Assembly: GCA_022393335.1 (NCBI GenBank)
Contig: JAJEKB010018794.1
Coordinates: forward strand, 1 to 64,000
DNA: 64,000 bases
Direction: 5' to 3'
DNA from: Macrotrachela quadricornifera
Lineage: Eukaryota; Rotifera; Eurotatoria; Philodinida; Philodinidae
Shown in pieces: positions 1 to 10,624 of the stretch. Numbering within the stretch: position 1 is the first letter of the stretch; each line of letters starts with the position of its first letter. The position numbers and the translations under genes were made by a program. The notes under the pieces were generated by a model, which searched no databases, had not been told where the DNA came from, and saw only the letters and a program-made list of their open reading frames with translations.

Positions 1-1004
1 TCTCTGTGATATTTGATTTTTTTGTATGAAATGGCAGTAACATGCTTTCTTATATTTCTCGTTTTGAATGTGATCTTCTTAGTATTTTACTGATGATGTA
101 TGCTATAAAATGATATAGCACATCCACTGGAACAAGCTGATTGATAAGTAAATTGCAGGGCACACTGATATTGATACTTTATGTATTCGTTTCTGTTCTG
201 TTATTTCTCCAAAATTGTGCAAAAATCCTGATAATAAATTTGATATATGATGTAGTTTGAAAATAGTTTTTCTTTAAAGAAATTCGTTTTATAATTTAAA
301 TAAGAAACAAGATTTTTTAAGTTATTCGTATTTGAATGATAAATTTTTTTCTTGTCAATTATCCTCTTAAAAAAAATGTAACTTTGAGGTCAAATAGAAA
401 GTTTTCTTGTACTATAGGACGTCAGACTTCGATGAAAATGAATCTCGAGAAAATATATGTAACTGAAAAAAGAAATGGTATATGATTTGGAAGTGAATGT
501 TGAAACCATTACTGAAACAAATTTTTTAATTAAGCAATTCTCATCTCTTAAAACAAATTTCTATATGATTTATTCATCAATCAAGGTTTTCTAATAGTAT
601 CTCAAAAAAAAAACTACTTATTCTTTCTAACCCTGCCAAGACAGAGGCACAAAATTTTATAACTTTCTTAGTATATAAATTATCGAATATCGATCATAGG
701 CTATTTTGTGGAGTGTCGTTTACTGCATCTTTTCATCATAGAGCCAAATTTTTAAGTATGTGTTTTAGTATAAAAAAATTAATTATACAAATCGATGTTA
801 GATTTAAACAACAACATATCGTGTAAGATCATATAAATATTTTTTTCCGTGAAACAATCGTCTATTTCGAAAATGTTCTATTCAATTAATTCAATCATAT
901 TAGTTTCTATTCTACAATGTATAATTTAGTCCTCAAAACTCCATTATTCTGCTAAAATTTCTTTTTTTTTAATAAATATTCCTTATGAATTTATTTCTTT
1001 TTAT
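1..1004. other. non-coding, AT-rich
   Basis: About 1 kb upstream (in window order) of the presenilin-like relic. I see no open frame with protein character, no RNA gene and no clear repeat. It may include the 3' flank of the minus-strand pseudogene. Confidence 0.5.
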
Positions 1005-2218
1005 TCAATTCAATCTGTTAACACAATCTATATCTGAACTTCGTAGAATAAAATCAATAATTAGAGCATATGATGAAATAAAGATAACAGAAAGAGGTAA
1101 AGTTGGCATACGATATTCTTTCCAAAGTGAACCAATCCAATTCGTACACATATAACCAATTTGAAGATTGATAACCAAACCAATAAATATACACACTTGC
1201 ATCGTTATTGCTGATAATGGTGGTAATATCCATAAAAGAAGTAGATTGAATAGAAAAAAATCTCCATCACCCAAAACTCTATAACCTTTACTAGGATGTA
1301 ATTCATCTTCAATATCATGAATATAATAGCAAAAGATCGGAAATTTTGAATATCTCGAATTCATTGAAATATCGTTCATCTGATTACGAAATCGACCATG
1401 AATATGCAAACATGCAAAACTATATAAAACCAAACAAATATTAACATACTATCAAAAACGAACTCTTCATTGTTTCCTAAAAACATGAGAATCAAATATT
1501 TTATTAATAAAATACTCGTTATTGCTTGAAATAAATATCACAGTTTTTAGAAATAGCTTTCGAAATGCAATACTTACATATCATCAAAAGATACAATTCA
1601 TATGAGAACAAGTTGAATCGAAAGAAAATAACGAAAAACTAATTCATAAAAAATCAATGCTTCAATAGCTGTTAATATACATACTGATGTTTGATAAAGA
1701 ATTAGAAAAGGACATGACAATTTATGAAAACACCATTGAAATATAAAATAAGTGAATTGTCATACAAAAAGATAAACAGTAAATATATCTACTGAATACC
1801 AAAATTGAAAACTATCGAAACATCGAGATAATAACCATACATTGAATATCATTCATATTCCTAATATTAATCGAACTTGCATTTTAGAACCACAATACGA
1901 CATAAATGCCATAAAGAAAAATGAACAACTCGTTACGATCAACATATTTCGTTTATCATCTGTACCTTGAGGAATTAAACAGGATGTGATATCTATAAAA
2001 ATAAAATAACGTATAGAAAAATTTGTTTTTAAAAACGACATACTTCGTTGATTGATAAGATAGACTAAGGATAAATGACCGTAATGAAGAGTATCAGCAA
2101 TTATACGTTGAAATAGTGAATTGATAGTTCGTTCCTCATTTCGAATACTATGAAATGTAAATGCGATCAATAGACTGAAACTAATAGCTAACATTATTTG
2201 TATAAAATTGTTCATCAT
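1005..2218 (-). pseudogene. presenilin-like intramembrane aspartyl protease, degenerate
   Basis: Presenilins are the catalytic subunits of gamma-secretase, with two aspartates in membrane segments 6 and 7. Here the C-terminal part has the GxGD signature as LGDGDFF, then the PALP-type motif as MPTLPLSVIF close to a C-terminus of the right length. Upstream on the same strand are the TM1-TM5 analogues; a stretch resembling the presenilin VDYITVALLIWNFG segment reads VDIFTVYLFV-stop-QFT, and TM6 ends in SFDD, giving the first aspartate (about 1581-1586). A 51-nt GT..AG intron lies at 1993-2043 and another starts at 1577. The frame is broken by in-frame TGA codons at 1853-1855, 1760-1762 and 1598-1600, and the GDGD part is in a different frame from the preceding exon (shift near 1430-1460). 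TGA is a normal stop in neighbouring genes, so I call this a pseudogene. Family assignment is by motif and local similarity seen by eye. Confidence 0.72.
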
Positions 2219-2661
2219 TAGAATTTCTAGAATTATTTTAAACGATAAGAATTTTTAATAAGATGAGTTTAGTCAAAATTTTATTTGAAGTAATTCTTAA
2301 TATTTTTCATTTTCTCGTTTGTTCCATTTATTTTGATTCAATCATGAATGAGGTCAAGCGGTCATCATGAAACAAGAAAAATATTCATTCAATGTAATAT
2401 ATACGAATTTTGTTGTGTCTTTTTTTCTGTAGGACAGATAGTCGAATCATCATTGAATAAGAGACATTTTGTCTATAACAGATATTTTCAGGCATTAGCA
2501 AATCAATATTGAAATGAACAGCATTAAAACACTGAAAATAAAACTCATTTTGTGAAGAACTTTTTTACAGAATATAAACTTATGTGTCATATTAACTTTC
2601 TTCGATCAACCAAAATTAGAAAGTTGTTTTGAGTGACATCTTGCATTTGCATTGGCTATTC
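2219..2661. other. non-coding spacer
   Basis: Short AT-rich stretch between the presenilin-like relic and the left end of the repeat-bounded block. It would hold any promoter of the relic; I see no recognisable element. Confidence 0.4.
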
Positions 2662-5234
2662 TAGAGGCGGAACGAAGGTTCTGATCTGAGGAAGCTCAGC
2701 TCCCAAATCTTTTCGCAATCTGTCAAATGCTGTCGAAGTTTTTTGAGGAAAAGTCACGGTTAATATAGATATGTCGGAGGACAGATTAAAATTCAATTCA
2801 GTTTAAAATTGTCCTAGTTCACATCAAAATATCATCCTGAAATAGGACAAAATAAAATTTTGATTTGCACTAATTACAATTGAAACATTTCAAACCGAAC
2901 TAGTTCATATTAAAATTTAAGTTTGAACTAGACTAAAATTAAATTTTGATCTGAACTGTAAAAGCGGACTAGTTCAGATTAAAATTTTGATTGGAACCAG
3001 TACAGATCGAAATAGTGAAAGGATACAACTTTTTTACACCTGTAAATAACAGTCACTCAGAATGAATGAAATAATCTAATAGAAGTCAACAAACAATTTA
3101 TAAACAGTTTTTTAGAATGAGTACAGTCACACTAAAAATATATGGATTTGTCCTGAGTATGGTTCTTCTTTACCTGGATAAAACGGATTCTACAAGACAT
3201 AATAATTTTTATTTACGCCTCATCAATATTTATAGAAATTTGAATTGAAAACTCCTTTAACAGACTCCCATCGAATTTTCCGAGCATTTTAACAGTCGAA
3301 TCTGACCAATGAAAATCTTTAATCGAAAATCCAATTATTTGCGACAGAATCGCGCTTGAATCAATAGCCAAAGTTAATCATCCTGTGGAAAAAACGTCAA
3401 CAGTGAGTATAGAAAAGCATTCGCCATTATTGTGGATCATTTTTTCGAAAAATCCGAAATATTTGCTTACATCTGACTATCTGCAACAGCTACCATATGG
3501 CCGTTGTACTTGAAAGTGAAGTCACATTCCAAATGTCTCAAGAGAAGTGAAACTGGTTCAGAAGTTTTAACCAGTTCTGACCTGGCGTTACAAACTCATT
3601 AGACATTAAATGCAAAAAAGCACAAAAAATACTGATGAAGAGCAGAATATACCAAAATGCCACTACAGCGACGTTCTAATACACAAAATGTATTTATTTA
3701 TTACTACATGCTCCGTTTATTGACCAAGGTTTTTACCAATAGAAAATGTTTCGTTTTTAAGATCGACTTAACGCTGATTCTGATATAAAAGTGAAACATT
3801 TTGAGAATTTCTATTTATTCTTTCAGTATTTTAATCTGTGCTATCGTACTTCCGATCAAAATTTTAGTCTGAACTAGTCTGGTTTAACAGTTCAGATCAA
3901 AATTTTATTTTAGTCTAGTTCAAATTTAGATTTTAATATAGACTAGTTCGGTTTGAATTATTTCAATTGTAATTAGTTCAAATCAAAGTTTTATTTTGTC
4001 CTATTTCACGATGTAATTTTGATGTGGACTTGGAAAATTTTAAACTGAACTGAATCTTAATCTGTCCTCCAACAGATATTTTTCTTTCATGGTGCGCGGT
4101 CATTCACTTCATACGCTTTCATATATTTGATGAGCACTTAATATGTTCCAATTCAAACTTTATTGCTAAGAAAATAAATAGTTCACATGAGTACTATTTT
4201 AAGGATTCTGTGTTTACTTTCGAAACCATTTGGTACTTTCACGAAATCTCTTACTATAGTTAATACACTTAAACCCCTTGGGTTTTCATCATCTATTAAA
4301 GCTCTACAATACGCTTTGTTTAAAAGTGTGCGGAAAAGGGCTTACACTGAAAACACTTGCTTCCGTAAGAACGAACACCTTTGAACAAATTTAGTTTTGC
4401 TTTTAAATATACAACGTATTTTGGATGCCTTTTTACTCAGATATTACAAAAATTTTTAATAGACCACGTTAGACACTTCAAATTATGAATGTTTTTCGAA
4501 AACTGTTTATTTTCATGAAATACTGGTACTGTACGAAATTTGTTTCGCACAGTTGATGAAATAGAGGACGTAGAATACTGGCCAATACATATCTACTATT
4601 GGTCAACCTCATTTGTAAGAATATTCATTCACATATTATTGATCACATGAAACTTGTATTTACCAAAAAGAATTTTTGCTGAAATCAACCCTTGTTATTG
4701 CGTATATATGATATTTATTTATTTCCCGGTTATGAACATTGCTTTCTTCGTCTACAGTAAATAAGAAATACATGTGAGGTTCAACTTTTCTGATACAGTG
4801 CTATCAATCATCAAAAGTATAAGCAATATTTGTCTTCCTCACATATTCTCGAAAAAGGAACGCTATACTTTTGATGTCAAATAAGAAAAAATAACTAGAA
4901 ATGTATAATGGGAATTCGAGAGATACTTTAAAAGTCTCTTGTTAAGTGAACCTACAAATTACCAGCAGATTCTACTAGAAAGTACAATATCATACTAACG
5001 GAAGGAAAACTTCATAAATAAGGGGCACACGCAGTTAAAACACCTTGTTCAAGGCCCATATAAAATAATATGCATCCAGTTTTTCTTCATCGTTTACCGA
5101 AACAAATAAACGAGTTTTTGAAGAAGAAACCAAAGCCCCGAAAATTCCGTACCTATCAATCCACTACTAGTGAAGCGCACAATATTCTAGAGGAAGCTTA
5201 GCTCCTCCAAGCTTCCCCAGTGGTTCCGCCACTA
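2662..5234. mobile_element. candidate transposon-like block with short inverted ends
   Basis: The left end reads TAGAGGCGGAAC (2662-2673) and the right end is its inverted copy with one mismatch (5223-5234). Behind each end is a related sequence around GAGGAAGCTCAGCTCC (left, about 2688-2703) and GAGGAAGCTTAGCTCCTCC (right, about 5190-5208). A TA dinucleotide at both edges would fit TA-target duplication as in Tc1/mariner elements, but two bases prove little. No transposase frame is inside; a short open frame at 4187-4384 has no recognisable domain. The long palindrome at 2777-4070 sits within the block. The boundaries are tentative. Confidence 0.35.
2777..4070. repeat. long imperfect palindrome (foldback element)
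   Basis: The left arm (about 2777-3003) and right arm (about 3845-4070) are inverted copies of about 225 bp with roughly 85-90 percent identity by eye; for example GGAGGACAGATTAAAATTCA on the left pairs with an inverted near-copy ending at 4070. The spacer of about 840 bp has no coding frame. Within each arm short motifs around GAACTAGTTCA and CAAAATTTT recur, so each arm is itself internally repetitive. A transcript through it would form a long hairpin. This is the form of a foldback or MITE-like non-autonomous element. Confidence 0.75.
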
Positions 5235-6114
5235 AATACATTAACTCGATGATAATTAACGCTACGGTTTATCATCAGCATTCGAACAATACAAATATTT
5301 AATTCTGTCAAAGATTTCTTATATTTCATCTATTTTGTCAATCTATCTATTGAAACTAAAAAAAGAAATATATTTCAATGATGCCTTTTTTTCTGTTTAA
5401 ACTTGACATAGAACGGATCCTATTTCGTTTGGGACATATGCTGACGATAATTTTGACTCGACAATCAAATAAATTTTTATATTTAAAACTTACCTTGTAA
5501 GAATTAAATCAGGTTATATTATTAGAATATTCAATTGTATATTTATTAATTCTTCTTATAAATAGGAGGATAATAAAAAATTATATTTGAACGTGTACTA
5601 ATATACAGTGTGTATTTGGCATAAAATATTAAAACATCCAGTATTCTTGTCATTTAATTGATGTTTAAAGTTTAAGATTTATTAATATAAATCTGTGTCC
5701 AGTATGTTTCAAGTTCTCCAAAGGTCTTTTACACTTTTCATGCGAAATAGTTAAGTTATAATGTTAGTAGATAAATAGATAATAGATATGTATCACTTTC
5801 TTTCACATAAAGTCGACGAACACAAAATTCTAGGCATCACCAAATCAGACTGATGATCGCCATGCCGCTCGTTGTTTACTATTATCCACTTCTTTTTCAA
5901 CAGTTTAAGTAGATTATAGACAATAACGAGAATAAATACGATATAGCGAACAAATCAGCGAGCAACACTTTTTCGATTTGTTCGTTTCTCTCACTTGTCC
6001 GTTGGACTACCAAATAAATACAACCGCAACACCATTTGTTCTCTTTCAGAATTTATCTATATACAAACACAAGCAAGCCATATAATTTGCGTTCATCACT
6101 TATTTAACTTCCCA
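5235..6114. other. non-coding spacer
   Basis: AT-rich sequence with no supported gene. Open frames in it begin at non-ATG codons and lack protein-like composition. Confidence 0.45.
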
Positions 6115-6245
6115 GATCGAAACAGCCCGGTCGTATACGATCGTAATACTGAGACAGGTAATACGGCAAAATACGGTGGTATACGATCGTATCGTGAACG
6201 TATACAACCGTTTACAGACTCTGTATTCGTCGACCTGGGTTGATC
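6115..6245. repeat. small nested palindromic repeat
   Basis: A compact, relatively GC-rich patch. The outer inverted ends are about GATCGAAACAGCCCGGTCG (left) and CGACCTGGGTTGATC (right). The inner arms ACGGTGGTATACG (about 6174-6186) and CGTATACAACCGT (about 6199-6211) are inverted copies, and TATACGATCGTA occurs twice. No coding is expected. It could be a small MITE; target duplications are not clear. Confidence 0.4.
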
Positions 6246-6399
6246 TTTACATCTTCTATATTCATAGGTTGGCTATTTATCAACTGAAACAATGGTATGT
6301 TCTTCATTCTCTTCTACCTATTCCTTGACTTCCTCCTACATTATATTTCTCATTTCTCTATCGTCCTTTTAAGTGAGGTCAAAAATAAAAATGGCTATA

Positions 6400-6650
6400 G
6401 TGGAGATAACTCCGCCTGTGGAAAACTGCAGCCAGTCCCAAGCCTGGATAACGAAGGAGGATTGAGGCAATGGGCTAGCAATCCATTCCCTGTAAAAACC
6501 CTTATTGCTACAGTAACAATAAGCAATATCCAAAGAAAACAACAACCTCAGCACGAAGATGACGGTACTGAATGAAAGCCGAAAGGAAGTTCAGCATCCG
6601 ATGCGTACCAAGATTCTGAGTGCAAAATCAACAACCCGAATTGGAACATG
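6400..6650 (+). mobile_element. LINE retrotransposon relic, 5' end
   Basis: On the plus strand a short frame ends in TTRIGTWNV (about 6630-6653), the start motif of the endonuclease domain of many LINE elements, followed by an immediate stop and loss of similarity. The upstream leader has a higher GC content than its surroundings, with phrases such as CCAGTCCCAAGCCTGG, which looks like an element leader rather than host intergenic sequence. Only the start of the ORF remains; reverse transcriptase motifs are absent. The element is therefore a dead fragment, possibly broken by a later rearrangement. Confidence 0.5.
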
Positions 6651-7978
6651 GAATGTATCGTGATCGACAAAATTGAAGAAAGCTTATTGCCAAATGTGCC
6701 CAACAGCACAGGTGGAACTAAGTCTAAGTATAATGGAGGTATTACTTCTATAACAAGACGATAGTAAAACAAATTTGATCTAATTCTCTTTTTGTAGAAT
6801 ACATTTGATTCTAATCGTGTAAAGTCTATGATGAAAACTGCTGCAAAAAATGTTGTGAAACCAAACATTGAATTAAACGTGAATACATTACGAGATGTAA
6901 TTAATATGGTATTTAGATTATGTAACATAAACGATATGATAATATTACTGCATTCTTTGTCACAAGATTTTTAACACTTTTCTTTCGTTATAATCTGTCG
7001 AAGAGGTTCTTACCTCAACAAGTCTCAGTGGCAATGCATTGCCAGGGATTACGATAAATTTTATCGATGAAATGGTTGATCTTATATATCGAGTAAATAT
7101 AAATACACATTAGTTTATAAAATTTAGTAAATATTAAATATTATATATGTTAGGATCATGATTTACGTCGAAAAATCATTCATTATTTGGATTATAGTAA
7201 GTTTATTAAAGTTTTTTCTTTGTATTTTAAGATTTTCTTTATTCATAGTATTATGATTATTCATCGTCCAGGTCAAGAACGTACAATAAAGATTTTTCGA
7301 TTGTGAAAACGATTTTTGTTGTGTTTTAATAAATAAATAAAAGTATAAGTATAACTAGCTTTTCCAGATTTAACTTACCTCCTGAAATTTATTCTCTACT
7401 ACCATGATACTGCTGTTTTTCCCGAAACACCATCTGAATCCAATCAGATGTAGTGGTTCCATAATCGATAACAGTCTATTTTTAATCAGATGCACACATT
7501 CTATAACTTAGTGTGGGTTAGCTTGTATAATACCTTTACAAGTATTTCATGATGATGAAATAAAACAGGTTTTTTCTCATTTAAATATTGAATCTATGTT
7601 AACAATGCTGTGAGATGGTTTTAAATATCTTCAAAATAGACAGTATAATATTCTATTAGGGAATGAACACATGTTGACAATGGAACTGTATGTTCAATCA
7701 ACTTGGTAGCAATGGTTTAATTTAAAGAAAATATATACCAAAAATAGATAACTTTCATTAAACACTTCGCTATAATACTTCATCCTCTTTCGTTCTCACC
7801 AATGTTTTATTTCCTTAATAATAGACATTTTCGCTGATCAATAAGTAGAAATTTTAATAGGACATATATTTACTTGAAGTTTTTCTCACAACTAAAAATC
7901 TTCAGATAAAGGCAAAAATGTTCTAATAATTATGAAAAATAGAGAAGAGAAAATGTGCAAAAATGTTTTAAAATAAAT
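6651..7978. other. mostly non-coding; possible exon debris
   Basis: No intact gene. Three short plus-strand stretches flanked by splice-like signals look weakly coding: 6797-6909, about 6995-7093 (ending IDEMVDLIYR) and about 7156-7198 (DHDLRRKIIHYLDY). I cannot name a family and the frames do not join cleanly, so this may be remains of a decayed gene. Confidence 0.25.
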
Positions 7979-8640
7979 TTATAATTTTGATGCAGCTGCT
8001 TTATCAAGATACTAAATAAGATCTTTAACTTGTCCAATTGGATATGTTTTATTTTTATCTTTTATAACTTCTTTAACAATTATTGACTTAACTTCACCGG
8101 TAACAGCAGCTATTTTATATTTTGCTTTATTAATTGTATTTAATGTTAATGTAACACATTCTGGTGGAGGTTTCGGTGAATCTTTTACAAATGTTACTAA
8201 TCCTTCATTTATATTAAGAACTGAATAATCAGGAAAAAAATTTGGTGTATGACCATCAGGTCCCATAACAAAAAGAAAGATATCAAATGACTAAAATATA
8301 AAAAGATAAAGCAAAATTTGTAACTTAATCTTCTTCATTCAGTATTTCAGTGAATTGATTTTGATAATCTTGTGGACATTCTTCAACAGATTTTAAGGTT
8401 GCATCAATTCTAATTATATTTTTTTCAGTCAGTGATAATTGTCGAAATAATTTTGATTGATGATTTACATATGTTGATTCATTTGATTGAAATGAAACAA
8501 AACGTTCATCAACAAAAAAAACATCTAATGAGGGAACGTTTCCAAGTGTAAGTCTTAGTTTTAAATAGGATATATACCAGTTTGTAGAGCTCGGCGAGCT
8601 GATTCTTGTGGTGTATTTCGTTTTTCCCAACGGAGCTTCT
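7979..8640 (-). pseudogene. 6-phosphogluconolactonase pseudogene
   Basis: 6-phosphogluconolactonase catalyses the second step of the oxidative pentose phosphate pathway. Two exons are visible. The first (8325-8630) has VFFVDERFV followed by ESTY, the family's sugar-phosphate-binding block. The second has MGPDGHTPNFFPD and then DSPKPPPECVTLTL, both hallmark motifs. A short intron separates them at about 8271-8324. It is broken three ways: an in-frame TAA at the end of the first exon (8325-8327), an in-frame TAG at 8012-8014 exactly where the family has a tryptophan (the frame then continues as YLDKAAASKL to a TAA at 7979-7981), and no N-terminal part with the glycine-rich SGGS motif upstream of 8640. 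The identity is clear; loss of function is inferred from the breaks. Confidence 0.85.
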
Positions 8641-9023
8641 TTTATTTAGAATATGATGCAGAATATTGGAATTCTAACATAATATTATGAAAGAAGATGA
8701 TTGCCACAAGCTGCTTGTACCTGTATGTATCATTTCTCATTTCCACACATCGATCTAGATCTTTCTAGGGAATATCTAAAAGTGTGCAGTTTTCAACATT
8801 TTGACTCCGTTTCTTGTGAGCATGAAGTATTCGCTTAGTACAGTTCTTAACGATACAAACTTAGTTAGAATGGTTTCTTTTATACTCGGGAGTATCAGTT
8901 GTATGATTATAGTTTATGAATTTCACTAGACTATCAGCTTCTTATCCTAATCACTTTATTCAGAAAATTTATTTGGAAAAGAGCGATCAATGAAAATGAT
9001 ACTTGACAAAGAAATATTTGGAA

Positions 9024-9540
9024 AAATAAATGTTATTAATATAACACCTATTAAAATATAAATAATAGTTATACATATATCTCATTTCCACTTGGGAATT
9101 TATCATCCATCATGATCTATGATACATAAAGTACATTACGATAATATATGCAAGATTAAAATCAATTAATACTAAATAAGCATGTATAGTAGAAGAAATA
9201 ATATTTGTTTATTATTCATTTGTTAAACTATATATAATTGCATAGATAATATGTATATTAGATAGGAAAAGTTGAATGATACATTTCTAGTATACAATTT
9301 ATTTCGAGTAGATGTCGTATATTACAAACTTTTTGGCGAATATTTGATAAAAGAGAGTAATATTTGATTGATAAATAAATATTGATTGTCGCGATGGATG
9401 TGGCGCTATGTTCATATTAAGCCCTCATAGCTCAGTGGCCTAGAGCGTCGCTCTTGTAAAGCGAAGGTCTCAGGTTCAAATCCTGATGAGGGCACCATTT
9501 TTGCTTTTATTTTTGAGAATATTATATCTTCTTTCTATTT
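9024..9540. repeat. left arm of large inverted repeat
   Basis: Left arm of an inverted repeat whose partner is 10200-10624. It carries a tRNA-Thr gene and conserved flanks on both sides of it. The arms match closely around the tRNA (about 9375-9540) and again at about 9024-9260; the left arm has about 100 bp extra near 9265-9370 that the right arm lacks. Confidence 0.85.
9421..9494 (+). tRNA. tRNA-Thr (UGU)
   Basis: The acceptor stem GCCCTCA pairs with TGAGGGC (9487-9493). The D-arm contains AGCTCAGTGGCC. The anticodon loop CTTGTAA sits between TCGCT and AGCGA, giving anticodon UGU for Thr codon ACA. The T-arm contains GGTTCAAATCC. An A discriminator is followed by CCA in the genome. There is no intron. 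The gene is in the left arm of a large inverted repeat. Confidence 0.95.
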
Positions 9541-10199
9541 CCTACTTCAATCGTTCTCAATAAACACCTATATTCCTTTCTGTAAAACACGCTTGCTAAT
9601 GGTCCTTGAAGCCAAGTGTGCTTCAAAAATCCTGCCTTAAAAATATTTTCTTTTATGTATGCTATTTAATTTTATTCATCAAACTTTTTTAAATAATAGA
9701 TGGATGTAATGGTTTACTTTTATATAAACAAATTTCAGAAATATTGTTCGAAAGTATTATTTTTTAATGAAATAGAAAAGATTTAGCCTTTTTTCTATAA
9801 AGGAAAAGGTTAATTTTTGATGTAACCAAAATATTATACCAAATACAAATAATTTGCTGCATCCAACTATCATTCAAAAAAAACTTGATAAAATTAAATG
9901 ATAAAAATAAACAAAAATATTTTTTAGGAAAAGACTTTTGGAACATAGGATATATAACAACAAAATTAGCTTTCACTTCAGTTTGCATTTTCGAAAGGAG
10001 ATTTCCTATCGACAGAACTTCATAATAAATCACATGTCGATTACTAACGTAAATATTTCGTGCTGGTGAAATTGATTAGAGATTTAAATCAATTTGATTG
10101 ATCATTCTTTTGATTCTCTACAAAAACATTTAGAACATGCTGCAAATATAAATCTTTTTCTGGTTATAATAATAGATTTCGTCGAAAACAGAATCTTTA
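9541..10199. other. spacer of the tRNA inverted repeat
   Basis: About 660 bp unique sequence between the two arms. It contains a minus-strand open frame at 9764-10033 with no recognisable domain, which I regard as chance. No further tRNA is seen. Confidence 0.5.
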
Positions 10200-10624
10200 T
10201 GAAAGGAGAAAATAGAAAGAAGATATAATATTCTCAAAAATAAAAGCAAAAATGGTGCCCTCATCAGGATTTGAACCTGAGACCTTCGCTTTACAAGAGC
10301 GACGCTCTAGGCCACTGAGCTATGAGGGCTTAATATGAACATAGCGCCACATCCATCGCGACAATCAATATTTATTTATCTATCTAATATACATATTATC
10401 TATGCAATTATATATAGTTTAACAAATGAATAGTAAACAAATATTATTTTTTCGATTATACATGCTTATTTAGTATTCATTGATTTTAATCTTGCATATA
10501 TTATCGTGATGTATTTTATGTATCATAGATCATGATGGATGATAAATTCTCAAGTGGAAATGAGATATATGTATAACTATTATTTATATTGTAATAGATG
10601 TTATGTTAATAATATTCACTTTTA
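10200..10624. repeat. right arm of large inverted repeat
   Basis: Inverted copy of 9024-9540, shorter because it lacks the extra segment of the left arm. The similarity fades near 10624 on the outside and near 10200 on the inside. The tRNA portion is identical as far as I can read; the flanks carry scattered substitutions. Confidence 0.85.
10256..10329 (-). tRNA. tRNA-Thr (UGU), inverted copy
   Basis: Reverse-strand tRNA with the same cloverleaf, anticodon UGU and discriminator A as the copy at 9421-9494; I see no difference between the two over the 74 nt. Both genes keep all stems, so both could be expressed. The genes are transcribed toward each other across the spacer. Confidence 0.95.

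Noticed and set aside
1598..1855. Alternative genetic code with TGA read as tryptophan
   Set aside because: TGG is used throughout the window for Trp, and TGA ends the GH3 and exportin-6 frames. The relic also has a frame change, so decay explains it better.
1853..2218. Apparent presenilin catalytic block FIDITSCLIPQG in the first exon of the presenilin-like relic
   Set aside because: The residues before ITSC come from translating a 51-nt intron (1993-2043). After splicing the segment is NITSCLIPQG in a loop; the better candidate for the first catalytic aspartate is SFDD near 1581-1586.
5995..6243. 82-codon open frame over the small palindrome
   Set aside because: It begins at TTG, covers repeat sequence and has no domain character.
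6548..6928. 126-codon minus-strand open frame
   Set aside because: It is the antisense of the LINE relic and following sequence, with no independent support.
6797..7310. Spliced gene on the plus strand
   Set aside because: Short segments look coding, but I could not join them in a consistent frame or name a family; kept only as possible debris.
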